Assembly (NCBI GenBank): GCA_023426125.1
Contig: JAFABI010000041.1
Span: forward strand, 62,001-126,000
Direction of reading: 5' to 3'
DNA length: 64,000 nt
From: Bacillota bacterium
Lineage (GTDB): Bacteria; Bacillota; Clostridia; Acetivibrionales; DTU013
Under the pieces are notes generated by a model, which saw only the letters and a list, made by a program, of their open reading frames with translations, did not search any database and was not told the DNA's origin. A program made the translations under genes and the position numbers. Shown piece by piece: positions 1 through 9,922 of this stretch; position 1 is the first letter of the stretch, and every line of letters begins with the position of its first letter.

Positions 1-1375
1 TAAAGCTAATTTTGACCGGTGTTCCGAGGTATATAAGAATATAGCGGGAACCGATATCCGCAGGGTGCTTTATCCTGACGTACCAATAGAGGAGGGGCTG
101 GAGCGGCATATACCTGATGAGGTGAACCTTCGGGCAATGATTTTTTCCACTGAATATTCCCTGGCCAGGCTGTGGCTTGAGTTCGGGATAGAACCGGAGT
201 CAATGATCGGCGAGGGCGCGGGTGAATATGCTGCAGCGTGTCTTGCAGGCGTCATGTCCGAGGAGGATGCATTAATGCTTGTGTCGGCCGGGGTGGAAGA
301 TTTGCCCCGGAAAGCCCGGAAGGCCGCCTTGAAGGCTCCTCAAATGCCTGTTATATCCGGTCTTACAGGCAGCAGGATCAAGGACAGCGAGGCTGCGGAT
401 CCTGATTACTGGATAGAACAGCGTCATGCAACACAAATCCGGAAGGGGCTGCTGGAGATCATGAAGGACACCGACCGCCTTCTCCTTGAACTGGGACCGG
501 GGAAGGGGCTTGTCACAAGGATCAATGAACTCGCACAGCCCGGGATTGAACCGGATACGATCTATACAATGCCCGCCCCCGATTCCAAGGAAACGGATGC
601 ATATGCCTTGCTGCGCAGTATTGGACAATTCTGGCTTGCCGGAGGAAAGGTTGACTGGAACAGGCTTCCTATGAACAAGAAGCGCCATCGTATTCCCCTG
701 CCGACCTATCCCTTTGAAAGACAGCGGTACTGGATTGAGCCGGGCAAACGAAGCGAAGCTCCGGGACAGACTGCGTTACAGGTAAACGGTAAGGAGGAAA
801 TCAACAATTCCATTGTAAGCTCGGGATTTGTCGGCGGTGCAATAAACATGACCTTCAGCCTGGATACCGATGGGCCGGAGGAACAAAAGAAACAGCAGCT
901 TGAAGATATGCTGCTGTTTAGAGAACGGCTGGTGGAATTCTGCAAAAACGATGGTGGAATTTCCCGCGGGATGGAGATATCGCCGGTAAGCCTTGTCAAG
1001 AAACAAACCCCGGCTGCTGCCGGTACCGGTAATGGCGTCAAGCTGAACAAAGTGCCGCGTCCCGAACTTGAAACAGCTTATGCCGCACCGAGGAACGAAA
1101 CCGAAAGAATCATTGTAGAACGGTGGCAGGAGGTTTTAGGGTATGAAAGCATCGGTATCCATGATGATTTTTTCACACTCGGCGGACATTCACTCCTTGC
1201 TGCGGCAATTGCCACCGATCTTGGCAAGGTGTTTAAGGTGCAAATACCAATGAGGGAGCTTTTTGAAGCGACTACGGCGGAAGAAGTCGCAAAGCTGGTA
1301 GAAGCATATCAATGGGCGGTTCAGGGACAGGAAGAAGCTGCTGCGGATTCCGACGCGGATGTGGGTTTTATCTGA
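1..1375 (+). CDS. Type I polyketide synthase, C-terminal part (dead AT remnant, ACP), 5' end outside window
   Basis: The reading frame is open from base 2, so the start lies upstream. The visible part is the end of a modular PKS. It begins in an acyltransferase region where the nucleophile motif GHSxGE reads GEGAGE, with Ala (codon 218-220) in place of the catalytic Ser and Glu in place of His. The segment that should carry the catalytic His motif (xAFHSxxM) is missing: the protein jumps from the helix after the motif to the AT tail (DPDYWIEQ, LLLELGPG). The post-AT linker PLPTYPFERQRYW follows, then a linker of about 100 residues and an ACP with GGHSLL (Ser codon 1190-1192). The AT therefore cannot load extender units, and the separate acyltransferase at 8593 probably does so in trans. 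It is 34 bp from the next gene, in the same operon. Confidence 0.9.
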   Translation, partial: KANFDRCSEVYKNIAGTDIRRVLYPDVPIEEGLERHIPDEVNLRAMIFSTEYSLARLWLEFGIEPESMIGEGAGEYAAACLAGVMSEEDALMLVSAGVEDLPRKARKAALKAPQMPVISGLTGSRIKDSEAADPDYWIEQRHATQIRKGLLEIMKDTDRLLLELGPGKGLVTRINELAQPGIEPDTIYTMPAPDSKETDAYALLRSIGQFWLAGGKVDWNRLPMNKKRHRIPLPTYPFERQRYWIEPGKRSEAPGQTALQVNGKEEINNSIVSSGFVGGAINMTFSLDTDGPEEQKKQQLEDMLLFRERLVEFCKNDGGISRGMEISPVSLVKKQTPAAAGTGNGVKLNKVPRPELETAYAAPRNETERIIVERWQEVLGYESIGIHDDFFTLGGHSLLAAAIATDLGKVFKVQIPMRELFEATTAEEVAKLVEAYQWAVQGQEEAAADSDADVGFI

Positions 1376-1409
1376 TTCCGGCTGCAGTGCGGCAAGGAGG
1401 AGTTGCTAT

Positions 1410-4400
1410 ATGACAATGATAGAATTCCTATCAAGATTACGGAACATGGATGTGAAGCTCTGGGTGGAGGGGGATAATCTCCGCTATCAGGCTCCGAAGG
1501 GTAAAATGGACAGGGAGCTTCTCCAGGAAATATCCGGACGGAAAAGCGAAATAATCTCATTCCTGAAGCAAGCAGGTTTTGAAGCGCGCGACATGCAGGA
1601 GCCTATTCCGGTCATTCGGAGGGAAGGCGGGGAATTGCCGGTTTCATTTTCTCAGCAGTCGCTCTGGTTTTATGCCCAGCTTGTACCGGACAGTCCGGTC
1701 TACAACATACCGAATGCGGTCAGAATAACCGGAGCATTGGAGGAAGGCATCCTCAAGGAAGCTTTGAACAGGATTTCCCTCAGGCATGAATCTCTAAGGA
1801 CCATCTTTAAAAATGCCGGCGGCAAACCCACGCAGGAAATTATTCCTTCTGCCTGTGTTTCCCTTGGATTTGTTGATTTGATTGGGATTTCCGGACTTGG
1901 AAGCGGGGAACTGCAAAGATTGATGGAGGAAGAAGCCTGGAAGCCCTTTGACCTGGAAAAAGGCCCGCTATGGCGGGTAGTACTGTATAAACTGCAAGCT
2001 GAGGAATATGTTTTGCTGCTGACCATTCATCATATCATTTCAGACGCCTGGTCCAACGGGATATTCGTAAAGGAGTTTTTTGCCATCTACGAAGCGCTGG
2101 CTTCGGGCAAGACCGATACCCTCCCGCCGTTGTCCATCCAGTTTGCGGACTATGCAGCATGGCAGAGGGAAAGGTTTGAAAGACAGGATATCCTGCAAAA
2201 CCTCCTTACCTATTGGAAGAAACAGCTTGATAACCCTACGGTGCTGGAACTGCCTACCGACTATCCCAGGCCTGCTGTTCAAAGCTTTTCGGGTAACGCG
2301 CGGATAATATCGTTACCTGAAGAGCTGTGCAAAAGAATAAAGGCCTTCTGCCTGCGTGAGGATGTAACTTTTTTTATGCTGCTCCTGGCGGCGTTTAAGA
2401 TCTTGCTTCACCGCTACAGCGGACAGGAAGACATATTGGCGGGAACTGTCGTTGCAAACCGCAGCCGTATTGAAACAGCCGGGATGCTGGGGTTCATTAT
2501 GAATACGCTTGTGCTTCGTACGGATTTTTCCGGCAATCCAACCTTTAAAGAGGTTTTACTGCGCGTGAAAAAGATGACGCTGGATGCGTACGCTTACCAG
2601 GAGATTCCCTTTGATATTCTCCTGGAAAAGCTGAAGCCTGAGAGGGATTTGGGCAGGACGCCGCTTTTCCAGGTGATGTATATCCACCAGAATACCGGGG
2701 AAGTGGTATTGAACCTGCCCGGTTTCGATATCAAGCCGGTTGAACTGCAAAACAAGGTAGCCCCCTTTGACCTCAGGCTGATTACCGAAGAGAAGAACGG
2801 CTGTATCCTGTGCAGGCTCGATTATTGTTCAGACCTGTTCAGGGATGCTGCCGTGGAACGTATGCTCCTGCAATATGAAAGGATTATTGACGGAATGATT
2901 TCCAACCCGCTGCAGAAAATTGATGAGTTTTCTTTTCTATCGCAAAGTGAACTGAAGAAAATCCTGGTAGATTTCAATAATACATCCGTCTCTTTCCCCA
3001 CCGACCGCCTTATACACCAGATGTTCGAGGACCAGGTCCAAAAAACGCCCCATTCCACGGCTCTGGTGTTTGAAGGCAGCAAAATGTCCTATGGGGAATT
3101 AAACTGCCGGGCAAACAGGCTGGCACATCATCTGAAAAAGCTTGGAGTCGGCCCCGACGTTGCTGTTGGCGTATGTATTGAGCGCTCTTTCGAAATGGTG
3201 ATATCCCTGATGGGGATTTTAAAAGCCGGCGGAGCCTACGTCCCTTTTGACCCGAACTATCCGAAAGACCGTGTGGAATACATGATAAGGGATGCAAGGG
3301 TCAACGTGCTGATCACCTTTGAAAGTCTGATTCCTCTGATACCGGAATTCGACGGAGAGCTTATTTGTCTGGATAGGGAGGATGGGAGGCTTGACGGTGA
3401 AAAGGATGAGAATCCTGCATGTGAGGCGACGGACGGGAATCTGGCCTATATCATCTACACCTCAGGCTCCACGGGCGAGCCTAAAGGTGCAATGAATACC
3501 CATTTGGGGATGAGAAATCATAAACAGTGGATGCAATATAACTACAAACTGACAGCAAATGACAGAGTACTGCAGAAGACTCCTTTCAGCTTTGACGTCT
3601 CGGTATGGGAATTCTTCTGGCCTCTGATCACAGGAGCCTGTCTGGTCGTCGCAAAGCCCGAAGGACATAAGGACCCCGGTTACCTTGTCAGGACGATTGT
3701 CGAGGAAAATATTACAGTAATCCATTTTGTACCGCCTATGCTGAGTGTATTTCTTGAGCATACCGATGTCAGGCGGTGTGTCAGCCTGCGGCACGTGTTC
3801 TGCAGCGGGGAGGCATTGAGTATTGAACTGCAGCACCGTTTTTTTACCTATTTCGACATACCGCTGCACAATGTTTACGGACCTGCCGAATGCGCCGACG
3901 TCTCAACTGCCTGGACGTGCAGGAATGACTACAGTGACCGCATTGTACCTATCGGAAGGCCCATCTCAAATGTGCAAACCTATATACTGGACAAGCATAT
4001 GAACCCTTTACCGTTGGGTGTGGCAGGAGAGCTTTGCGTAGGCGGCGCAGGTGTAGGAAGAGGATATATCAACAAACCCGGGCTTACGGAGGCAAGATTT
4101 GTTTCCAATCCCTTCAGCAGCGAGCCGGGAGCAGTTATGTACAAAACCGGCGATCTGGCCAGGTATCTGGAGGATGGCGTCATTGAATACATGGGCCGGT
4201 CGGATTTCCAGGTAAAAATCCGTGGAATGAGAATTGAATTGACTGAGATAGAGCGGGTGCTGGCCGGTCATCCAGCAATCAAGGAATGTACTTTGAATAC
4301 CTGGGAGAAGCAGCCGGGAAGTGTTCATCTGGTATGCTATGCGGTAAGCAGCAGGGAGGCGGCGGTTATGCCGGCCGAGCTTCAGGCATACCTGGGGAAA

Positions 4401-4841
4401 AGCCTCCCGGATTATATGGTGCCCCGGATTTATGTGTTTCTTGAAAAAATACCTTTGCTGCCAAATGGGAAAATCAACAGGAAAGAACTTCCGGCTCCGG
4501 TGTTTGCCGTAAGCGAAGGGTATGCGGCACCCGGCAATGAGCTTGAAAACAGGATCGCCGATATCTGGAAGGAGGAACTAGGACTTGCCTGTGTTGGAAC
4601 CAACGACAATTTCTTTGAAATCGGGGGGCATTCGTTGTTGTTGACAAAAGTCCACAACCGGTTGAACAAGGAATTTGGAAAAGAGTTTTCCCTCATCGAT
4701 TTATTTACCCATTCTACCATCAGCGCGCTTGCCGCCTTCATTTCCAGGGAGGGGAATGAGACCCCGCAGCCGAAGGAGCAGGAGAGGATACACAAGCAAA
4801 GGGAAGCGAAACTTTTACGGAGGCAAATCCATAGGAGGTAA
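1410..4841 (+). CDS. Nonribosomal peptide synthetase, docking-C-A-PCP
   Basis: 1143 aa. The start is ATG 1410, 9 bp after AAGGAGG; the frame is open to 1359 but without a ribosome site. The first 55 residues form a TubC-like N-terminal docking domain (DVKLWVEGDNLRYQAPKG), expected to receive the chain from the preceding PKS ACP. A condensation domain follows with HHIISDAW (H207/H208), then an adenylation domain (TSGSTG about 684-689, YKTGDL, NGKIN lysine) and a PCP with GGHSLL, Ser1075. Reading the pocket residues against GrsA gives about D-V-W-H-F-S-V-D-V-K. The first six match the serine code, the rest do not, so Ser-like is a tentative call. No epimerase or thioesterase is present, so the chain passes to the PKS encoded immediately downstream. 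Confidence 0.93.
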   Translation: MTMIEFLSRLRNMDVKLWVEGDNLRYQAPKGKMDRELLQEISGRKSEIISFLKQAGFEARDMQEPIPVIRREGGELPVSFSQQSLWFYAQLVPDSPVYNIPNAVRITGALEEGILKEALNRISLRHESLRTIFKNAGGKPTQEIIPSACVSLGFVDLIGISGLGSGELQRLMEEEAWKPFDLEKGPLWRVVLYKLQAEEYVLLLTIHHIISDAWSNGIFVKEFFAIYEALASGKTDTLPPLSIQFADYAAWQRERFERQDILQNLLTYWKKQLDNPTVLELPTDYPRPAVQSFSGNARIISLPEELCKRIKAFCLREDVTFFMLLLAAFKILLHRYSGQEDILAGTVVANRSRIETAGMLGFIMNTLVLRTDFSGNPTFKEVLLRVKKMTLDAYAYQEIPFDILLEKLKPERDLGRTPLFQVMYIHQNTGEVVLNLPGFDIKPVELQNKVAPFDLRLITEEKNGCILCRLDYCSDLFRDAAVERMLLQYERIIDGMISNPLQKIDEFSFLSQSELKKILVDFNNTSVSFPTDRLIHQMFEDQVQKTPHSTALVFEGSKMSYGELNCRANRLAHHLKKLGVGPDVAVGVCIERSFEMVISLMGILKAGGAYVPFDPNYPKDRVEYMIRDARVNVLITFESLIPLIPEFDGELICLDREDGRLDGEKDENPACEATDGNLAYIIYTSGSTGEPKGAMNTHLGMRNHKQWMQYNYKLTANDRVLQKTPFSFDVSVWEFFWPLITGACLVVAKPEGHKDPGYLVRTIVEENITVIHFVPPMLSVFLEHTDVRRCVSLRHVFCSGEALSIELQHRFFTYFDIPLHNVYGPAECADVSTAWTCRNDYSDRIVPIGRPISNVQTYILDKHMNPLPLGVAGELCVGGAGVGRGYINKPGLTEARFVSNPFSSEPGAVMYKTGDLARYLEDGVIEYMGRSDFQVKIRGMRIELTEIERVLAGHPAIKECTLNTWEKQPGSVHLVCYAVSSREAAVMPAELQAYLGKSLPDYMVPRIYVFLEKIPLLPNGKINRKELPAPVFAVSEGYAAPGNELENRIADIWKEELGLACVGTNDNFFEIGGHSLLLTKVHNRLNKEFGKEFSLIDLFTHSTISALAAFISREGNETPQPKEQERIHKQREAKLLRRQIHRR

Positions 4842-4848
4842 TGGAATA

Positions 4849-7800
4849 GTGAAGGAAGCATACGAAGTAAAAAACCTTGATGGAGTAGCGATTATCGGAA
4901 TGTCCGGACGCTTTCCGGGCGCCGGGAATATTAAAGAATTCTGGGAAGATTTAAAAAAGGGGAAGGAAGCGATTTCCTATTTTTTAAAAGAGGATGCAAG
5001 GAATTGCGGGATCGGCGAGGACAGCCTGAATGACCCGGATTATATCCTGGCAGGCGGGATTATTGAAGACATCGACCTGTTTGACGCGGACTTTTTCGGA
5101 ATGAACCCGAGGGAAGCCGGAAATATGGACCCGCAGCAAAGGCTTTTCCTTGAATGCTGCCATGAAGCGCTTGAAGACGGGGGCTATTCCAGGAACGGGT
5201 ATGATTATCCCATCGGCGTCTATGCAGGCAGCAACATGAGCTATTATTTCCTTTACCACCTGTTTGACAAGACAGGCTTTAAGGATGATTTTTCCATGGC
5301 TTTGGGGAATGACAAGGATTATGTGGCCACAAGGGTTTCCTATGAATTTAATTTGAAAGGCCCCGGTATCAATGTGCAGACTGCATGCTCCACTTCGATG
5401 ACTGCAATTGCAATGGCATACGAGGGCCTGCTGAACTACCACTGCGATATGGCTCTGGCGGGAGGTTCGGGGATCAGGCTGCCGCAAAAGTCGGGATACC
5501 GGTTTCAGGAAGGTTTTATAGCTTCTCCCGACGGACATACCCGGCCGTTTGATGCCAATGCATATGGTACGGTATTCACCAGCACGGTCGGGGTTGTATT
5601 GCTGAAACGCCTGGAGGATGCCATACGGGACAGGGATTCTATTTATGCGGTAATCAAGGGAATGGCTGTGAACAATGACGGTTCGGACAAGGTTGGCTTT
5701 ACGGCACCCAGCAGGGAGGGCCAGGCGGATGTGGTGGCGGCGGCCCAGGAGCTGGCGGGAATCAGTCCGGAGGACGTGGGCTATATAGAAGCCCATGGTA
5801 CGGGGACCTCCCTGGGCGACCCTATCGAGATATCCGCACTGGAAAAGGTATTCGGCAGGGGCACAGATAAAAAGATGTTTTGCGCGGTTGGCTCGGTGAA
5901 AGGAAATATCGGACATGCAATATCGGGCTCGGGGGTTGCGGGAATGATTAAAACGGCGCTTGCGCTGAAGTATGGGCAAATCCCGCCGACAATCAATTTT
6001 GAATCTCCCAACCCCAAAATTAATTTTATCGGCAGCCCATTCTATGTAAATGACCGCCTTTCGGAATGGAAAAGTGAAGGAAAGCCGCGGATAGCCGGTG
6101 TGAGCTCCTTTGGTTTCGGAGGCACGAATGTGCACGCTGTTCTGGCTGAAGCGCCCGGCATGACGTCAACCGGCACACACAGGCCGTTTTGTTTGCTGCC
6201 TCTGTCGGCAAGGACTCCGGCCGCTTTGGAAAGGCTATGTCGAAACCTTTCCGGTTTTTTTGCTGAGAATCCCGGGGTGAATCTGGCGGATGCAGCTTAT
6301 ACGCTCCAAACAGGCAGAAGGGAGTTCGAATACAGGCGTGCGTTTTTGTGCAGGGACTTACAGGATGCCATAAGGCTTCTTGCTGTTTCCGACGGGGAAC
6401 GTGTTTTCTCCGGTACATCAAATGAGGGATATGTTTCGGCGAGTGAGGCGGGGAAGTTGTTTGAGCGGGATGATCCCGGATCGGAGGCAGTTCTGGGCGG
6501 ACTTGCCGGCTTGTGGGTCAGGGGGGCCCGCATTGATTGGACGAGATTCTATGAGGATGAGCTCAGGCTTCGGATACCGCTTCCCACTTACCCGTTTGAA
6601 AGGAAAAGGCATTGGGTAGAGCAGTTCAACCTTACGGCGATGTTTGAAAAATACCGGCAAAACAAAGCAAAAAGTGGGGATTACAGGGACTGGCTTTATC
6701 TTCCTACATGGAAAAGGGCCCCATCCCTGCCGGACCCTGCAACAAAACCCCATAAGAAAGAAAGCTGGCTCGTTTTCATGGATGAAACCGGTTTTGGAGA
6801 CAGGGTCCTTGAGCATCTGAAGCTGCGGGGGATCGCTGCAATCCCTGTGAGAATCGCGGACAGTTTCGGCGGCAAAAAGGATTCCGGATACTTTGTAAAC
6901 CCTTCGAGGAAGGAGGATTTCAAGGAACTGACGGAGGCCCTGTCGGAAGCAGGTCATTTTCCGGGGGTCATTTTGCACCTCTGGTGTGTTTTTAACCGCT
7001 CTGTCTGTGAATCAAGAATGGATTTTGCGGAAAAATGCCGGAAACGCGGCTTTTACAGTCTGCTTTACCTGGCACAAGCCTTGGGGGAGAAGGGACTTGA
7101 AGAAAGAATACGGATTGCCGCAGTTACAAACAACATGTATGAGATTTCGGACGAGGGTGTTGCGTACCCTGAAAAAGCGGTTATTCTTGGGCCATGCAGA
7201 GTCATACCGAGGGAATACGGGAATATTTCCTGCCAGAGTGTCGATGTAGCATGCTATGAAGCCGGGAGTTATGGAGAGCAAAGGATGATTGAAATGCTCC
7301 TCGCTGAAGTTACATCAAAGAATCCGGGATTTATAACGGCTCTCAGAGGAACGCACAGGTGGTTGCAGGATTTTGAAAGAATAAGGCTTGACAGCCCGGA
7401 CGACAAGCCGGGACTGGTCAAGGAGGGGGCGGCATATCTCATTACAGGCGGAATGGGCGGTATTGGATTGGCAATGGCCGGGTATATGGCGGCTAAGGGA
7501 AGGGTTAAGCTTGCTCTGACCCAGAGAACGCCATTTCCCCAAAGAGACAGCTGGAGTGAGTGGCTGTCCCGGCATGACGATATGGACAAGACGAGCGTCA
7601 AGCTAAGGAAGATTATGGCTTTGGAGGCTTCAGGCTCTGAGATTATGGTGATCAATGCCGATATAACCGACCCGGATGAAATGAGAATAGCTCTGCAGGA
7701 GGTCGAGGAGAGGCTTGGAACAATCCGCGGGGTCATCCATGCGGCAGGCGTTGCAGACAACGGTCCCATCGCCGGAAAGAGCGCGGAGACGGCAGAAAAG

Positions 7801-8550
7801 GTGCTTGCACCGAAGGTGAAAGGTACGCTCGTTATCGATGAACTGTTTAAAAACAAAAAGCCGGATTATCTGGTCTTGTTCTCTTCCAGCAGTGCGGTTC
7901 TTGGAAATGCGGGATTCACCGATTATTGCTCCGCAAATTCATTTTTGGATCAATATGCCCAGCAAAGCGGTAATTTGCCCGGTACATATACCGTATCCAT
8001 CGGCTGGGACGAATGGGAGGATGTGGGGATGGCTGCGGAGAATAAACGATGGGACAGGGTGAAAGATAAAATTTCTGTCCATGAAGGTCTGCTGCTGCTT
8101 GACAGGATTGTTGCAGCTAAGCCTTCGCCTCAGGTGGTGGTTTCGCCCGGAGACTTCGGCAGTATGCTGGAAAGTATAAGGAAATTCCTGCAGACCTCCC
8201 TGAACGGTGCAGCTGAAACCGTCCTGAATATGGAAGCAGGGAACAACAGGCCTGAGCTGCGCACCCCTTACCAGAGGCCAGGGAATGAGACGGAGGAAAG
8301 AATTGCAGATATATGGCAAAAACTGCTGGGCGTAAGCCCTGTAGGAATAAACGACGATTTCTTTCAACTGGGAGGGCATTCGCTTCTGGCTACAACACTG
8401 GCTGCAGAGCTTGCAAAAAAATTTCACAGGAGCGTATCGCTGCAAAGCCTTTTTGAAAGGCCTACCGTCGCACAGCTGGCGGAGTTGTTCCAGAGCTCGG
8501 GAGCGCCCGGCGAGGATGACGGCGAAGAGTATGAAGAAGGAAGCTTATAG
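4849..8550 (+). CDS. Polyketide synthase module KS-(no AT)-KR-ACP
   Basis: 1233 aa. The start is GTG 4849, 9 bp after AGGAGG at 4834; the ATG at 4841 is stopped at once. The ketosynthase (about 10-435) has Cys180 in TACSTS, His316 in HGTGTS and His356 in NIGH, so it should be active. After the KS there is only a linker (PLSARTPAALERL) and the post-AT motif PLPTYPFERKRHW; the AT core is absent. The ketoreductase has a Rossmann motif TGGMGGIG at about 866-873, a Ser run near 1010, Tyr1026 and Asn1030, so a beta-hydroxy product is expected. The ACP has GGHSLL with Ser1178. There is no DH or ER. The module extends the NRPS-bound intermediate by one ketide and depends on the trans-acting AT at 8593. 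Confidence 0.93.
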   Translation: MKEAYEVKNLDGVAIIGMSGRFPGAGNIKEFWEDLKKGKEAISYFLKEDARNCGIGEDSLNDPDYILAGGIIEDIDLFDADFFGMNPREAGNMDPQQRLFLECCHEALEDGGYSRNGYDYPIGVYAGSNMSYYFLYHLFDKTGFKDDFSMALGNDKDYVATRVSYEFNLKGPGINVQTACSTSMTAIAMAYEGLLNYHCDMALAGGSGIRLPQKSGYRFQEGFIASPDGHTRPFDANAYGTVFTSTVGVVLLKRLEDAIRDRDSIYAVIKGMAVNNDGSDKVGFTAPSREGQADVVAAAQELAGISPEDVGYIEAHGTGTSLGDPIEISALEKVFGRGTDKKMFCAVGSVKGNIGHAISGSGVAGMIKTALALKYGQIPPTINFESPNPKINFIGSPFYVNDRLSEWKSEGKPRIAGVSSFGFGGTNVHAVLAEAPGMTSTGTHRPFCLLPLSARTPAALERLCRNLSGFFAENPGVNLADAAYTLQTGRREFEYRRAFLCRDLQDAIRLLAVSDGERVFSGTSNEGYVSASEAGKLFERDDPGSEAVLGGLAGLWVRGARIDWTRFYEDELRLRIPLPTYPFERKRHWVEQFNLTAMFEKYRQNKAKSGDYRDWLYLPTWKRAPSLPDPATKPHKKESWLVFMDETGFGDRVLEHLKLRGIAAIPVRIADSFGGKKDSGYFVNPSRKEDFKELTEALSEAGHFPGVILHLWCVFNRSVCESRMDFAEKCRKRGFYSLLYLAQALGEKGLEERIRIAAVTNNMYEISDEGVAYPEKAVILGPCRVIPREYGNISCQSVDVACYEAGSYGEQRMIEMLLAEVTSKNPGFITALRGTHRWLQDFERIRLDSPDDKPGLVKEGAAYLITGGMGGIGLAMAGYMAAKGRVKLALTQRTPFPQRDSWSEWLSRHDDMDKTSVKLRKIMALEASGSEIMVINADITDPDEMRIALQEVEERLGTIRGVIHAAGVADNGPIAGKSAETAEKVLAPKVKGTLVIDELFKNKKPDYLVLFSSSSAVLGNAGFTDYCSANSFLDQYAQQSGNLPGTYTVSIGWDEWEDVGMAAENKRWDRVKDKISVHEGLLLLDRIVAAKPSPQVVVSPGDFGSMLESIRKFLQTSLNGAAETVLNMEAGNNRPELRTPYQRPGNETEERIADIWQKLLGVSPVGINDDFFQLGGHSLLATTLAAELAKKFHRSVSLQSLFERPTVAQLAELFQSSGAPGEDDGEEYEEGSL

Positions 8551-8592
8551 GCTTGAAGTACATAGAGCATTAAATTTTATGGAGGGATCTAT

Positions 8593-9864
8593 ATGGGTAA
8601 AACAGCATTTCTTTTCCCCGGTCAGGGGTCGCAATACGCAGGAATGGGGAAAAGCCTGTGTGAAATTTCTTCTGCCGCAAGAGAGGTTTTTAAGGAAGCC
8701 AATGACTCGCTGGAATTTGATATAAGAAAGCTCTGTTTTGAAGGCGGCATGGAGGAACTCACGAAAACCGAGAATACGCAGCCGGCCATATTGACGGTGA
8801 GTGTAGCTGCTTACAGGGTTTTTATGGAGAAAATCGGGATAAAACCGGAATTTACTGCGGGACATAGTCTTGGTGAATATTCCGCCCTTTGCTGCTCGGG
8901 CGCTGTTAAATTCGCCGATGCGGTCAGAATTGTAAAACGCAGGGGCAGGTTCATGCAGGAGGCTGTGGCTGCCGGGATCGGAAGCATGGCTGCTGTCAGT
9001 GGGGCAAGCCGGAAGGAAGTTGAAGAAGAATGCGCCAGAATTTCAAGGGCAGGGCGGTTGGTCGTTGTTTCAAATTACAATTCACCCGAACAGATTGTGA
9101 TATCGGGTTATGCCGATGCCGTTGCAGCGGCTGCTGAGAATCTGGAGCACAAAGGTGCACGGGTAATTCCGCTTAAGGTCAGCGCCCCATTCCACAGTCC
9201 TTTGATGCAGCCTGCGGCAGACCGGCTGAGGGAGGAATTGCATCACTATACATACAGTGCTCCCGCCTATCAGGTTATATCAAATGTGACAGCACTTCCG
9301 CATACGGATACGGACAAAATCATAGAAAATCTCTCCCGGCAGATCGTTCAGCCTGTGCGCTGGACGGATTCCATGGCGTATCTCGTAAAGCAGGATGTGG
9401 ACCTGGCCATTGAAATGGGTCCGCAGACAGTCCTTAAAAATCTCATGAAAAAAAATGCTCCGGAGGTAAGAACATTTTCCTTTGAAAAGGAGGAAGACCT
9501 GTCAGCGTTAAACAGGCAGTTTTCCAACAGAGAAGGCAAGGACGCGGCTTATGGGGCGAAAGGTCTGGCTTTGCTGACGAAATGCATTGCTATTGCCGTC
9601 TGTACAAAAAATCACAATTGGAACAATGAAGAATATCAAAAGGGTGTCGTTGAACCTTACAACAGGATAAAAGCAATGAAGGACGAACTGGAGAAAGAGA
9701 AGGGCCAGCCGACCCCGGGCCAGATGAAGGAAGCTCTTGAGCTGCTCAGAAAAATTTTTGTGACAAAAATCACTCCCGCCCCGGAGCAGGCGGAAAGGTT
9801 TCAAGAGATCTTTGACAGTACGGGAACCGGGCAGCTTTTCCGGGATTTTGAAATTCCGGCATGA
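8593..9864 (+). CDS. Free-standing (trans-acting) malonyl-type acyltransferase with C-terminal extension
   Basis: 423 aa, start at ATG 8593 after GGAGGG. It is a FabD-like acyltransferase with FPGQGSQ at the N-terminus, GHSLGE nucleophile Ser92 and APFHSPLM with His201, the complete catalytic pair. This matches FabD and the ATs of trans-AT PKS clusters. Because both PKS proteins of the operon lack a working AT, this protein is the likely source of malonyl units for their ACPs. The AT fold ends near residue 300. About 110 further residues, charged and predicted helical, resemble no second AT or enoylreductase that I recognise. A role in housekeeping fatty-acid synthesis is less likely given the position inside the PKS/NRPS operon. 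Confidence 0.92.
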   Translation: MGKTAFLFPGQGSQYAGMGKSLCEISSAAREVFKEANDSLEFDIRKLCFEGGMEELTKTENTQPAILTVSVAAYRVFMEKIGIKPEFTAGHSLGEYSALCCSGAVKFADAVRIVKRRGRFMQEAVAAGIGSMAAVSGASRKEVEEECARISRAGRLVVVSNYNSPEQIVISGYADAVAAAAENLEHKGARVIPLKVSAPFHSPLMQPAADRLREELHHYTYSAPAYQVISNVTALPHTDTDKIIENLSRQIVQPVRWTDSMAYLVKQDVDLAIEMGPQTVLKNLMKKNAPEVRTFSFEKEEDLSALNRQFSNREGKDAAYGAKGLALLTKCIAIAVCTKNHNWNNEEYQKGVVEPYNRIKAMKDELEKEKGQPTPGQMKEALELLRKIFVTKITPAPEQAERFQEIFDSTGTGQLFRDFEIPA

Positions 9865-9922
9865 CAAAAGACACAGGGAACTTCCGGATGAGTGATTTTT
9901 ATGTATTTGGGGAGGGGTCGGC

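Noticed and set aside
4675..4848. N-terminal extension of the second PKS
   Set aside because: It would overlap the end of the NRPS gene; AGGAGG at 4834 and GTG 4849 give a clean start directly before the KS.
4984..6135. 383-aa reading frame on the minus strand
   Set aside because: It lies opposite the ketosynthase domain, has no ribosome site and no recognisable motif; it is a mirror of the KS codon pattern.
8593..9864. Housekeeping fabD
   Set aside because: Motifs fit, but no fab genes are near, it lies inside the PKS/NRPS operon and it has a 110-residue extension; trans-AT is the better reading.
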